Below are positions 17,439 to 26,082 of a stretch of 45,703 nt of DNA, piece by piece. The notes beneath the pieces are model-generated. The model was not told where the DNA came from. It did not search any database and worked only from the letters and a program-made list of their open reading frames with translations. Source of the stretch: Acidobacteriota bacterium (GTDB lineage Bacteria > Acidobacteriota > Vicinamibacteria > Marinacidobacterales > Marinacidobacteraceae). Position numbers and translations under genes: made by a program. The first letter of the stretch is position 1. Each line of letters opens with the position of its first letter. Where the stretch lies: the NCBI GenBank assembly GCA_022826195.1, contig JAJDVI010000072.1:1-45703 (forward strand). The letters run 5' to 3'.

Positions 17439-18125
17439 ATGCTGCGGATCGCGATCCTGGACACGGGGATCAACCCCGCCCACCGCCAGGTGGGCCCGGT
17501 GGCGGCCGGGGTCCGCATCTCCTGGGCCGGCGGGCGCGCGCGCCTCACGGGACACCGGCGCGCCGACTGGATCGACGAGATCGGGCACGGCACCGCGGTG
17601 GCGGCGACGGTCTGCGACGGCCTGCCGCCCGAGGCTTTCACGCTGCTCTCGGTGCGCGTCTTCGGGCGCCGGACGGAGGCCCCGCCCCAGTGTCTGGCGG
17701 CCGGCATCCGCTGGGCGGTGGAGAACCAGGCGGCCATCGTCAATCTGAGCGCCGGAGTGCCGGTGGGCAGCGATCCGGAAGGCGAAAACGTCCTGCGGGA
17801 CGCGTGGACCGAGGCCGGGGAGACGGGAGTCACGCTGGTGGCGCCGCGGTCGGGCCGGGGTTCCCTCCTCGTTCCGGGTTCGCTGGCGTCGGTTCGGGGC
17901 TCCGTGGGCGTCGAGGCCGACGCGGACCTCGACTACGGCGAGTTGGCCCGGCGCGGCCGGGTGCTGGTCGCCCCTCCCTGGGCCCGGCCCCTGCCGCCCC
18001 TGCCGCGGGAGAAGAACTTCTCGGGGGTGAGCTTCGCGGTCGCCGCGGTCACGAACCGCGTGGCGAGTGTGCGTCTCGGTGTGGCCACCGACGGATTCCC
18101 CGTCGAGCCGGACCCCGCTTCCTGA
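17439..18125 (+). CDS. qhpE: Subtilisin-like serine protease for gamma-subunit leader removal
   Basis: A 228-residue S8-type protease with the full triad: Asp in AILDTG (near 8), His in GHGTAVAATV (near 50), and Ser in FSGVSFAVAA (near 202). There is no signal peptide, so it is cytoplasmic, as known for QhpE, which cuts the leader from cross-linked QhpC. It is shorter than secreted subtilisins. It is the last gene of the operon and ends nine bases from the convergent alkaline phosphatase gene, so no further qhp gene can follow directly. Confidence 0.92.
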   Translation: MLRIAILDTGINPAHRQVGPVAAGVRISWAGGRARLTGHRRADWIDEIGHGTAVAATVCDGLPPEAFTLLSVRVFGRRTEAPPQCLAAGIRWAVENQAAIVNLSAGVPVGSDPEGENVLRDAWTEAGETGVTLVAPRSGRGSLLVPGSLASVRGSVGVEADADLDYGELARRGRVLVAPPWARPLPPLPREKNFSGVSFAVAAVTNRVASVRLGVATDGFPVEPDPAS

Positions 18126-18134
18126 TTCCCGCGT

Positions 18135-19688
18135 TCACTCCCAGCCAAACGCGTCCCCGATGATGCCGTGGACCCGGGTGTTCTCCCCGATCCCGAGGAC
18201 TCCGTCGGCCCCGGGCCCGTAGCCGAGGAGCAACACCGGCTCCGAGGTGTGGCCTCCCGTGGACCAGACCACCTGCGTGTGGTTCGCCAGCTTTCGCGCC
18301 GCGAGCGCCACCGAGACAGTGGACGCATCGAGGTAGTAGGTGGCGAAGTCGCGGGGCGCGGGGGTCTCGGCGTTGAGCTGTTCCGCGAGATCGGCCGCCT
18401 CTTCGTCGGTAAGCCGGATCCCCGTCGCCTCCTCGATCACGGCGAGCACCGAATCCGCGGTCGCCGGGGAGGAGACCTCCGGCATCGCCTCGATCAGGGA
18501 GCGGCGCTGGGCGGCGAGCAGCTCGAGGTGTCGCTTCCCGGCCATCTCCGGGCCGGCGGCGTAGTCCGGGAACACCGTTTCGGGGAGCGGACCCGGCCCG
18601 CCGGGGCCGTAGGTGAACGAAAAGCCCCCGGTCCCGTGATCGGCGGTCACCAGTACCAGGGTGTCCTCGCGAGCCCGCGCGAAGTCGAAACCGACCCCGA
18701 TGGCCTCGTCGTAGTCCAGGATCTCGGCCAGCATCGCCCCGGCGTCGTTGTCGTGTCCGGCGTAGTCGATCAGGCCGCCTTCGACCACCAGGAAGAAACC
18801 CTCTTCGTTGCCCTCGAGCGAAGCGATCGCGGCGCCGGTGAGTTCGGCCAGGGTGGGCACCGAACCGTCGAGTCCCTCCCACGACCGGTCGAGAACGTAC
18901 GGCAGGTGGCTCGCCGCGAAGATGCCCACCAGCCGCTCGGCGCCGCGCGCCGCCTCCAGGCTGGCGCGATCGCCCACGACGGTGTAGCCGCGGGCCTCCG
19001 CTTCCGCGATCAGGTTCCGGTCGTCGCTCCGGTTCGAGGCGCCGTCGGTTCCCCCGGGCAGGCCGGGAACGCTGTCTCCGACGTTCGTCCCCTGCGGGAC
19101 CATCGCCCGGCCCCCGCCCCCGAGCAGCACTTCCACCTCGGGTTCATCGAAGAGTTGGTCGGCAAGCTCGGACTCGGGGACGTAGCGCGACTTGGCGTGG
19201 ACCTTGAAGGCCGCCGGGGTCGCGTGGGTAAGGCGCATGTTCGCGACGAGTCCGGTCGCGAGGCCGCGCTCTTCCGCCCACTCCAGAATGGTCGGGATCG
19301 GCCCGGCGGTTTCCGGATCGACGCTCAGCGTCTCGGTAAGCGCCTGCCGGCCGGTGGCCATCTGGGTGGCGGCGGCGGCGGAATCGGTGATGATCCGGTC
19401 GAAGGAGAAGGGGATCGCGTAGCCGGCCCCGCCCGCGCCGGCGAGCTCGGACATCGCAAGCGGCCGACCCCGCACTTCGGACGCGTACGCGATCCCGAGG
19501 GCAAGCTGGTTCATGCCGAACCCGTCCCCGATGAAGAGGATGACGTTCTTCGCCCGCTGGGGCTCCGGCGCCGGCGCACACCCCGACCCGGCCACCCCGG
19601 CGGCGAGGACGGTGAGCGAAAGGACCGCAGCGAAGGAACGCCGGCGGCAGGCTACTGGCCGGTCAGGGCCGCGTAGTTGTCCTTGCAA
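18135..19688 (-). CDS. Alkaline phosphatase (PhoA-type), exported
   Basis: A 517-residue enzyme. The N-terminal hydrophobic stretch AAVLSLTVLAAGVAGSGC ends in a Cys, so it may be a lipoprotein, although the lipobox is weak. Family motifs in order: FIGDGFGMN (metal Asp), DSAAAATQMATG with the nucleophile Ser, the metal ligands in GGLIDYAGHDNDA, VTADHGTGG, and STGGHTSEPV with the last metal His. It releases phosphate from monoesters in the periplasm. The Arg found after the Ser in E. coli PhoA is absent. The start overlaps the end of the upstream exported-protein gene by 37 bases; no better internal start is visible. Confidence 0.92.
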   Translation of the reverse strand: MQGQLRGPDRPVACRRRSFAAVLSLTVLAAGVAGSGCAPAPEPQRAKNVILFIGDGFGMNQLALGIAYASEVRGRPLAMSELAGAGGAGYAIPFSFDRIITDSAAAATQMATGRQALTETLSVDPETAGPIPTILEWAEERGLATGLVANMRLTHATPAAFKVHAKSRYVPESELADQLFDEPEVEVLLGGGGRAMVPQGTNVGDSVPGLPGGTDGASNRSDDRNLIAEAEARGYTVVGDRASLEAARGAERLVGIFAASHLPYVLDRSWEGLDGSVPTLAELTGAAIASLEGNEEGFFLVVEGGLIDYAGHDNDAGAMLAEILDYDEAIGVGFDFARAREDTLVLVTADHGTGGFSFTYGPGGPGPLPETVFPDYAAGPEMAGKRHLELLAAQRRSLIEAMPEVSSPATADSVLAVIEEATGIRLTDEEAADLAEQLNAETPAPRDFATYYLDASTVSVALAARKLANHTQVVWSTGGHTSEPVLLLGYGPGADGVLGIGENTRVHGIIGDAFGWE

Positions 19689-20185
19689 AACTCCTCCAGT
19701 TGCTCGGCCAGGTGGCTGGCCGCGTTGCGCAGGCTGGGCCCGGATTCCCGTTCGTCCAGCCCGGTCAGGCTCTGGCGCAGGGTTCCGGCGAGCGCCACCG
19801 CGTCCACGTAGTAGAACTCGACGATCTCACTGCGCTCGACCAGCTCCACCCGGCCGTTGATGATCAGCCGCTCGAGCTTGGGCAGCATCATCTGCGAGGT
19901 CCGGTAGTTGATGACGCGCACCGTGATCGCAGCGTCCTCCGCCGAGTCCACGATGCGAAACCAGTTACGCCGGCCACCGACGCGGTCCTGGACTTCCCGG
20001 GCCGCGGTCTCCAGCCCTTGCCGCAGCTCCTGATCCTCCGGCTCGCTGGGGTGCACGAAGACGGTGAAGGGCTCGGGAGGACGGCGGGGCGCCTGGGCGC
20101 CGGCCGCCGCAGCGCCAAGCGCCGTCAGAAGCAGGACGGCGGCGAACGCCGCCCGGTGCGGATGCCGAGAGCGGTGGATGGTCAT
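19652..20185 (-). CDS. Exported protein of unknown function, paralogue A
   Basis: A 177-residue protein with signal peptide (AAFAAVLLLTALGAAAAGAQA). The mature part begins RRPPEPFTVFVHPSEPEDQ, contains VDSAEDAAITVRVINYRT, and ends with SLTGLDERESGPSLRNAASH and FCKDNYAAL. I do not recognise a named domain. The same pattern recurs in the next gene upstream (20315-20833), so the two are tandem duplicates. VFVHPSE and SAEDA are reminiscent of proteins that assay small differences in stress response, but no function can be claimed. It overlaps the alkaline phosphatase start and is probably cotranscribed with it. Confidence 0.8.
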   Translation of the reverse strand: MTIHRSRHPHRAAFAAVLLLTALGAAAAGAQAPRRPPEPFTVFVHPSEPEDQELRQGLETAAREVQDRVGGRRNWFRIVDSAEDAAITVRVINYRTSQMMLPKLERLIINGRVELVERSEIVEFYYVDAVALAGTLRQSLTGLDERESGPSLRNAASHLAEQLEEFCKDNYAALTGQ

Positions 20186-20314
20186 GACGCCTCCCCGGGA
20201 TGCGCGAGGCCGCCAGCCAGGGCCGCTCGCCCCGGAATCATGGCACGGGGAACTCGGGCGGTGTCCGGGACACGGCGCGAGAGAATCGCTCCCTGAACGG
20301 ACGGGCCGGGAGAC

Positions 20315-20833
20315 TCAGGGTGTGCCCGGTCCGGTCTCCCTCCGGAGGCGCCTCAGGGCGGCGTAGTTCTCCTTGCAGAACCGTTCCAGCTCTTCCGCCA
20401 GATGGCTTGCGGCGTTCCGAAGGCCGGGTCCGCCCGGAAAGTCCCGCTCATCCAGCCCCGTGAGCCCGCTCCGCTCGCCCCCCCCAAGAACGATGGCGTC
20501 CAGGAAATGAAACTCGCGGCCCATCAGGTCCGCGTAGGACCCCGGGGCTAGCGGATCTCCGTGTTGGCCGGTTCGGTAGTTGACAAGGCGCAGAGTCAGA
20601 TCGGCGTCTTCAGCCGAATCCGCCAACTGGAACCAGTGCCGCCTCCGTTCCACGCGCTCCCGAACCATCGGAAGTACTTCCTCAAGCGCGGCCCGCAGCG
20701 CGTTGTCGCCGGGATCGCTGGTGTGAACGAAGACCCGAAACGGCTCCGGGGGACGCCGGGGCGCCTCGTCCTGCCCGGCGGCGGCTGCCAACCCCAGGAG
20801 CGCGACGGGCGCGAGAATCAGGCCGAGCCCCAT
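20315..20833 (-). CDS. Exported protein of unknown function, paralogue B
   Basis: A 172-residue paralogue of the neighbouring gene. Shared blocks are RRPPEPFRVFVHTSDPGDN, DSAEDADLTLRLVNYRTGQ, SGLTGLDERDFPGGPGLRN and FCKENYAAL. The signal peptide MGLGLILAPVALLGLAAAAG fixes the ATG at 20833; a longer frame upstream lacks protein-like content. The central part, which differs between the copies (LMGREFHFLDAIVLGGGERS), suggests divergence after duplication. The function is unknown. Confidence 0.78.
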   Translation of the reverse strand: MGLGLILAPVALLGLAAAAGQDEAPRRPPEPFRVFVHTSDPGDNALRAALEEVLPMVRERVERRRHWFQLADSAEDADLTLRLVNYRTGQHGDPLAPGSYADLMGREFHFLDAIVLGGGERSGLTGLDERDFPGGPGLRNAASHLAEELERFCKENYAALRRLRRETGPGTP

Positions 20834-20879
20834 GCCCCGCAGGCTACCAACGGGGTCCGCTCGGGCACAAAGGCGAACC

Positions 20880-22325
20880 TCAGCCGTCCGCGGGGTCAGG
20901 GACGAACCGATCCGCCGCCGGAGCAAACGCCTCGATCTCCTCGCCCCCCTGGAAGGCGCCGACCACCGCTTCCCGGAGCGACAGCCGTACGACTTCGCCG
21001 GGATCCGGGAACAAACGCTCCTCGATCTCGGCGATCCGCTCGGGCTCCGACCGGGTCCGTGGGGATCCGGCGATCAGCGCACAGCAGTCTTTCGCGGGCA
21101 CGGCGGAGGTCTCCCAGGTGCCGATCTTCTGCGCCCGGTCCATGATGGCCACCTTGTCGAACCCGACCAGCGGCCGCAGGACGGGTAGCGAGAGCGCGGC
21201 ATCCACGCTGATGAGGTTCTCGAGCGTCTGGGACGCGACCTGGGAAAGGCTGTCGCCCGTAGTCAGCGCCGCCGCTCCGAAGTGCCGGGCGACGACCTCG
21301 CCGCAGCGGAATGCGAACCGGCGGAACAGCACCGCCTCGTGGCCGGTTCTGCTGCCGGTGAGCCGGAGGTCGAAGTGGGTGTACGGAACGAGCACCAGCC
21401 GCGATCGGCCCGTATAGCGCGAAAGAACGCGGACCAGTTCCGCGGCCTTGCGGGCAGCGGGCGAATCCTGGTCCGGACGGGAGGGCGTGAGATGGACGAA
21501 GTCGAGCGAGGCTCCCCTTCCCGCCATCATCCAGGCGGCCACCGGCGAGTCGAAGCCGCCGGAAAGCATCCCCACCAGCCGGCCCGCGACCCCGACCGGA
21601 AGCCCGCCGGGCCCCTTCACCCGGCGCGTCCACAGGTAGATGGCTTCTTCGTGAGGCTCGATGAACACGGTGAGCGCCGGATTCGAGAGGTCCACGCGGC
21701 CCCACGCCGTGCGCTGCAGAATGGCGCGCCCTACCGACTCGGCAATGGCTTGCGAGCGGATGGGGAAGTTCCGGTCCCGGCGCCGCACCCGCAGGGCAAA
21801 GCCCGTCTCCGGTTCCGGCCGCGCATCCGCTGCCAACCAGCAGGCAAGCGAGGTGGTGTCGTCCAGCAACCGCTCGGGCGAGAGGGTTTCACCGCGCGGA
21901 CGGGGAATCACGAAGCACGGAAGCGCGAGCTCGACGCCGAAAACGGTCGCGATCGCCGCGAGGGCCCGGTCGAGCGCCGCGGTCTCCCCCGGCGGAACTT
22001 CGATCCACACCCGGTCGCCGGCCGAACTCGTCCGCCAGCGCAGCCCGATGCCGCGGAGCCGCTGTCCGAGATTGCGCTTGAGCGCTTCCCGGAAGGAGGG
22101 CCGGTTTCTGCCCTTGATGCGGATCTCCGGCGACCTGATGAGGATGCGCCGCGGCGCGTCCGGCCCGGGTTGCGCAGCGGCGCCGGCAGGTCGTTCCGCC
22201 TCGGCTGGCGGGGTGGGAAGAACTTGCGGCACGGCGGCGGGAGTGGGGATGACCCTCCCCGACCGCGATGGTACGCGGACCCCGCAACGGGAAAGGCGAC
22301 GGCGCGGCGCGAAGCGTTCCCGCAT
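20880..22325 (-). CDS. thiI: ThiI-like tRNA sulfurtransferase (PP-loop ATPase, no rhodanese domain)
   Basis: From about residue 58 the protein matches ThiI: the N-terminal ferredoxin-like part (IRSPEIRIKGRNRPSF), a THUMP domain (VRRRDRNFPIRSQAIAESVG), and the adenylating PP-loop MLSGGFDSPVAAWMM. It continues with TTGDSLSQVASQTLENL and a Cys pair in AKDCCALIAGSP. ThiI makes 4-thiouridine at tRNA position 8 and may feed sulfur to thiamine synthesis. It lacks the C-terminal rhodanese domain of the E. coli protein, as do many bacterial ThiI. The first 55 residues are Pro/Ala-rich and unlike the family. The ATG at 22325 is only five bases from the tRNA-Lys 3' end, so the true start may be internal, for example a GTG near 22229. 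Confidence 0.85.
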   Translation of the reverse strand: MRERFAPRRRLSRCGVRVPSRSGRVIPTPAAVPQVLPTPPAEAERPAGAAAQPGPDAPRRILIRSPEIRIKGRNRPSFREALKRNLGQRLRGIGLRWRTSSAGDRVWIEVPPGETAALDRALAAIATVFGVELALPCFVIPRPRGETLSPERLLDDTTSLACWLAADARPEPETGFALRVRRRDRNFPIRSQAIAESVGRAILQRTAWGRVDLSNPALTVFIEPHEEAIYLWTRRVKGPGGLPVGVAGRLVGMLSGGFDSPVAAWMMAGRGASLDFVHLTPSRPDQDSPAARKAAELVRVLSRYTGRSRLVLVPYTHFDLRLTGSRTGHEAVLFRRFAFRCGEVVARHFGAAALTTGDSLSQVASQTLENLISVDAALSLPVLRPLVGFDKVAIMDRAQKIGTWETSAVPAKDCCALIAGSPRTRSEPERIAEIEERLFPDPGEVVRLSLREAVVGAFQGGEEIEAFAPAADRFVPDPADG

Positions 22326-22329
22326 CGGG

Positions 22330-22406
<77 letters not shown>

Positions 22407-22424
22407 AACCCGATGCGACGACGC

Positions 22425-22501
22425 TGGTACGCCTGAGAGGATTCGAACCTCTGACTTCTTGCTCCGGAGGCAAGCGCTCTAATCCACTGAGCTACAGGCG
22501 C
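22425..22501 (-). tRNA. tRNA-Arg (anticodon CCG)
   Basis: The acceptor GCGCCTG pairs with CAGGCGT, giving a G-U first pair. The anticodon arm is CTTGC-CTCCGGA-GCAAG, the T arm has GGTTCGAATCC and CCA is encoded. It lies 18 bases upstream of tRNA-Lys in the same direction, so the two are probably one transcript. Confidence 0.96.
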
Positions 22502-22543
22502 TCCCAGCGGAACGCGGAAGGTTACCGTAGGCGGAGGTTCCCT

Positions 22544-23509
22544 CTACGGCTGTCTGCCGGCCAGCCGCCGCAGGAGTTCCTCCTTCAGCCCGGGCTCGGG
22601 GGTGTGGCACCAGGTCACCGGCCAACCCTCCGGCGCGTCGGTCCGGACGAGCCACGGTTTGGTCCCCCCGGCGTCCGCGTACCCGTCGGCGGGTCCCTCC
22701 CGGACGACCACCGAAGTCCGGTCGCAGTGGAGGAGTTCCGGGGCCACCAGGAAGGACACGGCGAAGGAATCGAACGGATAGGTCGCCCGGCGCCCGTAGT
22801 TGTCGCCGAACCAGTCGAGGTAGTCCTCGATCGGGCGGCGGAAGAACTCCCCGAACGGCGTGCTCCACACCGAAGCCCATTCCTCGGCATCGATCGGCAG
22901 CTTCGCGGCCAGCTCGAACGGGGCGAGGACCACCGGAGCCCCGCTTCCCACGACGACCTCCGCGGCCTCCGGGTCCAGTTCGAAGTTGAAGTCGAGAAGG
23001 TTGGGGCCGCTGCCGGGGAACGTCAGCGCCTCCCCGGCGCGGCGGCCAACCACCAGGATCACCGTCTCGATGCGGGCCGCGAGGTCGGGCCGCTCTCGGA
23101 GCGCGGCGGCGACGTTGGTCGCCGGCCCGAGCGCCAGCACGGTCAGCGGTTCCTCTTCGAGCGCCGCGATGAGGGCCCGGGACGCCGGCGTCGGGTCCGG
23201 AGAGGCCGCGGCGCTCCCCTTGTGGACCGCCACGTCCGCCCGAGCGAAGCGGGCCACGATCTCCCGGGCGATGGCGTAGCCGCGGTCCACCGGGGCGTTT
23301 CCGAACACCACGCTGACCCCGGCGACCCGCAACTCGGGCGAATGGAACGCCTGGACCATGGCGACCCCGTCGTCCGGCTCGTGACCACCGGGCATCACCG
23401 CGGGGTCCACATCGAGCCAGACGGCGCGGGGAGGCGGCGGATCGGCGCTTCCGGCGCAGGCGCCCGCCAGCAGCGCCGCCGCCGCGAGCGAGGCGCGCGC
23501 GGCGCTCAA
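22544..23509 (-). CDS. Inosine/uridine-preferring nucleoside hydrolase, lipoprotein
   Basis: A 321-residue protein starting from TTG at 23509, which overlaps the acyl-CoA dehydrogenase stop (TTGA). This start gives a clean lipoprotein signal (SLAAAALLAGAC). The mature part has the calcium-binding Asp cluster in WLDVDPAVMPGGHEPDDG, longer than the usual DTDPGxDD, then VFGNAPVDRGYAIA, LALGPATNVAAAL and YPFDSFAVSFL. These enzymes split nucleosides into base and ribose. A lipid-anchored form would act in the periplasm. The insertion in the Asp cluster suggests an altered substrate or a divergent clade. Start choice is moderately certain because no ATG is in reach. Confidence 0.85.
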   Translation of the reverse strand: MSAARASLAAAALLAGACAGSADPPPPRAVWLDVDPAVMPGGHEPDDGVAMVQAFHSPELRVAGVSVVFGNAPVDRGYAIAREIVARFARADVAVHKGSAAASPDPTPASRALIAALEEEPLTVLALGPATNVAAALRERPDLAARIETVILVVGRRAGEALTFPGSGPNLLDFNFELDPEAAEVVVGSGAPVVLAPFELAAKLPIDAEEWASVWSTPFGEFFRRPIEDYLDWFGDNYGRRATYPFDSFAVSFLVAPELLHCDRTSVVVREGPADGYADAGGTKPWLVRTDAPEGWPVTWCHTPEPGLKEELLRRLAGRQP

Positions 23510-25422
23510 ACCCCGACGGGCGTTCCGGCGGGGCGTTCGTCCACCGGAGCTGCGACCTCCGCCGGCGGGTCGTACGGGTTCGGCACGCGGCCGGCGAGAA
23601 GCGTGGGGAAGTCGCCCTTCAGGAAACCCTGGGCAAGCGCATACGTCTGCGCGTCCCGGTTCCGCCCGAGGCCCCGCCGCAACTCTCCGATGCGGATCCG
23701 GGAGCCCGCGCAGAAGTCCTCGACCAACGGGAGCACGTCCTCTTCCCGCTCGCCGCGGGCGATCAGCGCCTCGGCGCGCACGACCGTTGCGACCTGCGCG
23801 TAGAGCTCGGCACCGAAATCCACGAAGCGCCAGAGGAGCATCTGCCGCTTCTCGAGCCCGGGGCCGTAGCGGAGCATGGCGTGGAAAAGACTGCGCGCCA
23901 GCCGGCGGCTGCTGCGGGCCACGAAACGGAGGTGGCGCCGCGCCCATGGCTCGCCGCCGGAAGGTGCGCCGGCCGGCAACCACTGGCGCAGGTACCAGGG
24001 CACGTAGAAGAACCCGGCGCGGATGGCCGTCGCGAGCCGCTTCGAGAGCGGCAGCGAGGGATTCATCACCGCGCCCGCCCGGCTCAGGTGGGGGTCCATG
24101 ACCTCGCGGGCGATGAAGAGGCGCAGGATCTCGCTCGAGCCCTCGAAGATCGTGTTGATCCGGTTGTCGCGCAGGGTTCTTTCGGCCGGGAAGGGCCGCT
24201 CCCCGCGGGCGGCGAGCGAGGCCGCGGTCTCGTAGCCCCGTCCGCCCAGCACCTGGACGGTCTCGTCGGCGATCCGCCACGCGGCCTCGCTGGCGTACAT
24301 CTTGGAGATGGCGGCCTCGATGCGGATGTCCGCGCCTCCGATGTCCACGAGCAGCGAGGTGAGATCGGACATGGCGTCCATGGCGAACGTCGTCGAGGCC
24401 ATCCGCCCGATCTTGTCGGCGATCGCCGCGTGCTCCCCGATCGGCGCCCCCCACTGCACCCGCTCCCTCGCCCAGGTCCGGGAGATGTACAGCGACCGCT
24501 TGGCCGTCCCTATGCAGATCCCGGGGAGGGTGAGCCGGCCCGTGTTGAGCGTCGTCAGGGCGACCCGCAGCCCCTTCCCGACCGGGCCCAGGACGTTTTC
24601 GCGGGGAATCCGGACGTCGGTGAAGCGCATCACCCCGTTGTAGAGCGCCTTCAGCCCCATGAAGCGGCAGCGGCGCACGACTTCGACGCCTGGCCAGCGC
24701 GTATCCACGATGAAGGTGGTGATCCCGGCCCGCCCCCCCGGCGACTGCGCGGGGGTGCGCGCCATGACCACCAGCCAGCGCGCGCGGGTGCCGTTCGTGC
24801 ACCAGAGTTTCTCGCCGTTCAGCACGAAGAACCGCCCGTCCGGGGTCGGTTCGGCGTGCGCCTGCATGCGCGCGGCATCGGAGCCCACGGTGGTTTCGGT
24901 AAGCGCGAACGCCGAAATGTCACCCGCCGCGACCTGGGGCAGGAACTCCGCCTTTTGTTCCTCGGTGCCGAACAGCAGGATGGGCTGGGCGATCCCGATG
25001 GACTGGTGGGCGGAAACGAGGGAGGCCAGGCTTCCGCAGTGGCTGCCGAGGAGGATTGCGGACCGCGTGTAGGTCCGCTGCGACAGTCCGAGCCCGCCGT
25101 AGCGCTTGGGGATCTTGATCCCGAAGGCCCCCATGGCCGCCAGCTCGCGGAACACCCGATCGGGAATCTCACCCGTGCGGTCGATCTCGTCGGCGTCCAC
25201 CTCCTCGAGGAGATACGACTCCAGCCGCTCGAGGAAGGTTTCGCCCTCCGGTTCGATCCCGCTGTCGGGGTACGGGCGCACGATTCCGGTGGACAACCGC
25301 CCGAGAAAGAGCCCGCCGGCGAAGGTCGGGTAACGCCATCCCGTCTCCCGCGCCGCCTCGGTGAGTTCGAACGCCGCACGCTTGCCGGCCGACATCCGGG
25401 AGGTGTCGATGGCGGTAGTCAC
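23506..25422 (-). CDS. Acyl-CoA dehydrogenase, very-long-chain type with C-terminal extension
   Basis: A 638-residue flavoprotein. Residues 60-440 are the acyl-CoA dehydrogenase core (FALTETTVGSDAARMQ, CRFMGLKALYNGVM, and the VLCAD-like NTIFEGSSEILRLFIA, which holds the likely catalytic Glu). Residues 450-620 form an extra helical domain as in VLCAD/ACAD9 proteins. It performs the first step of beta-oxidation with FAD and an electron-transfer flavoprotein. The nucleoside hydrolase start overlaps its stop, so the two genes are cotranscribed, though no metabolic link is evident. Confidence 0.92.
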   Translation of the reverse strand: MTTAIDTSRMSAGKRAAFELTEAARETGWRYPTFAGGLFLGRLSTGIVRPYPDSGIEPEGETFLERLESYLLEEVDADEIDRTGEIPDRVFRELAAMGAFGIKIPKRYGGLGLSQRTYTRSAILLGSHCGSLASLVSAHQSIGIAQPILLFGTEEQKAEFLPQVAAGDISAFALTETTVGSDAARMQAHAEPTPDGRFFVLNGEKLWCTNGTRARWLVVMARTPAQSPGGRAGITTFIVDTRWPGVEVVRRCRFMGLKALYNGVMRFTDVRIPRENVLGPVGKGLRVALTTLNTGRLTLPGICIGTAKRSLYISRTWARERVQWGAPIGEHAAIADKIGRMASTTFAMDAMSDLTSLLVDIGGADIRIEAAISKMYASEAAWRIADETVQVLGGRGYETAASLAARGERPFPAERTLRDNRINTIFEGSSEILRLFIAREVMDPHLSRAGAVMNPSLPLSKRLATAIRAGFFYVPWYLRQWLPAGAPSGGEPWARRHLRFVARSSRRLARSLFHAMLRYGPGLEKRQMLLWRFVDFGAELYAQVATVVRAEALIARGEREEDVLPLVEDFCAGSRIRIGELRRGLGRNRDAQTYALAQGFLKGDFPTLLAGRVPNPYDPPAEVAAPVDERPAGTPVGV

Positions 25423-25567
25423 GGCGGGCTCCCGATTCTACGCGCCCCGCAGTCGCGCCGGGCGTCTCGCCCCGCTATTCTCCCGGGCACGGACGTCGGC
25501 CGGCGGACCGCCCCCGGTGGAGGGGTGGTTTCCCCGATCTCCCGTTCCGAATCTTCCGGAGCGGTGA

Positions 25568-25587
25568 TCCGCCGGACAGCCGGCGGA
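25568..25587 (+). promoter_or_regulatory. Hairpin touching the ribosome binding site of the next gene
   Basis: TCCGCCGG and CCGGCGGA are perfect eight-base arms around ACAG. The 3' arm runs straight into AAGGAG (25587-25592) of the gene that starts at 25598. In mRNA this hairpin would border or partly mask the ribosome binding site. Chance in GC-rich DNA is possible. Confidence 0.35.
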
Positions 25588-25597
25588 AGGAGATCCG

Positions 25598-26032
25598 ATG
25601 ATCAGCCTGCTAGCGATGTTCCTCGCGCTGCCGAGCGCCGTGGAGTGGAAGACATTCGAGTACATGGGAGTCCACGGGGCCGAATACGTCGTCGGCACCC
25701 ACACCGGGCTCATGGTCCAGTGCAATGAGGAGCAGGGGCAGATTCTCCTGACGGTCCACGTCCCGCACGAAGACGACGCCCCGTCCGGTCGCCAGCAACG
25801 GACGCTCTACGTGCAGATCGACGGCGGGGACACCCGGAGCATCGAGAAGACGGAGGACCGGCCGTTTCCCGGGATCTTCCAGTTCGAGCCGGAGGAATGG
25901 CTCGTGGACTTCCTGCTCCACGGCGGCAGCCTGGCGATGCGATTCGAGGGCGCCACGCTGGAGCTGGCGGTGGACGCGGCCATCATGGAGACGACCCTCG
26001 ACCACTGCACGGGCGGCGTGCACGTCCACTGA
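25598..26032 (+). CDS. Small exported protein of unknown function
   Basis: A 144-residue protein with a short hydrophobic N terminus (MISLLAMFLALPSAVEW) that looks like a signal peptide. The strand-rich mature part includes HTGLMVQCNEEQGQILLTVH, QQRTLYVQIDGGDTRS and TLDHCTGGVHVH. The two Cys (near 43 and 139) could form a disulfide. I do not recognise a family. AAGGAG seven bases before the ATG supports the start. It is isolated: neighbours on both sides are on the other strand. Confidence 0.75.
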   Translation: MISLLAMFLALPSAVEWKTFEYMGVHGAEYVVGTHTGLMVQCNEEQGQILLTVHVPHEDDAPSGRQQRTLYVQIDGGDTRSIEKTEDRPFPGIFQFEPEEWLVDFLLHGGSLAMRFEGATLELAVDAAIMETTLDHCTGGVHVH

Positions 26033-26082
26033 GCGAAACGTGACGGGCGGGCATCCGCCCGAAAACTCCGGCCGCCGGAGGT

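Noticed and set aside
18168-19676. 502-residue plus-strand frame opposite the alkaline phosphatase
   Set aside because: Shadow frame without motifs; the opposite strand has all phosphatase metal ligands.
23510-24802. Long upstream extension of the nucleoside hydrolase frame
   Set aside because: It lies within the acyl-CoA dehydrogenase gene in another frame and reads as Arg/Gly-rich noise; the TTG at 23509 gives a lipoprotein signal and a standard stop-start overlap.
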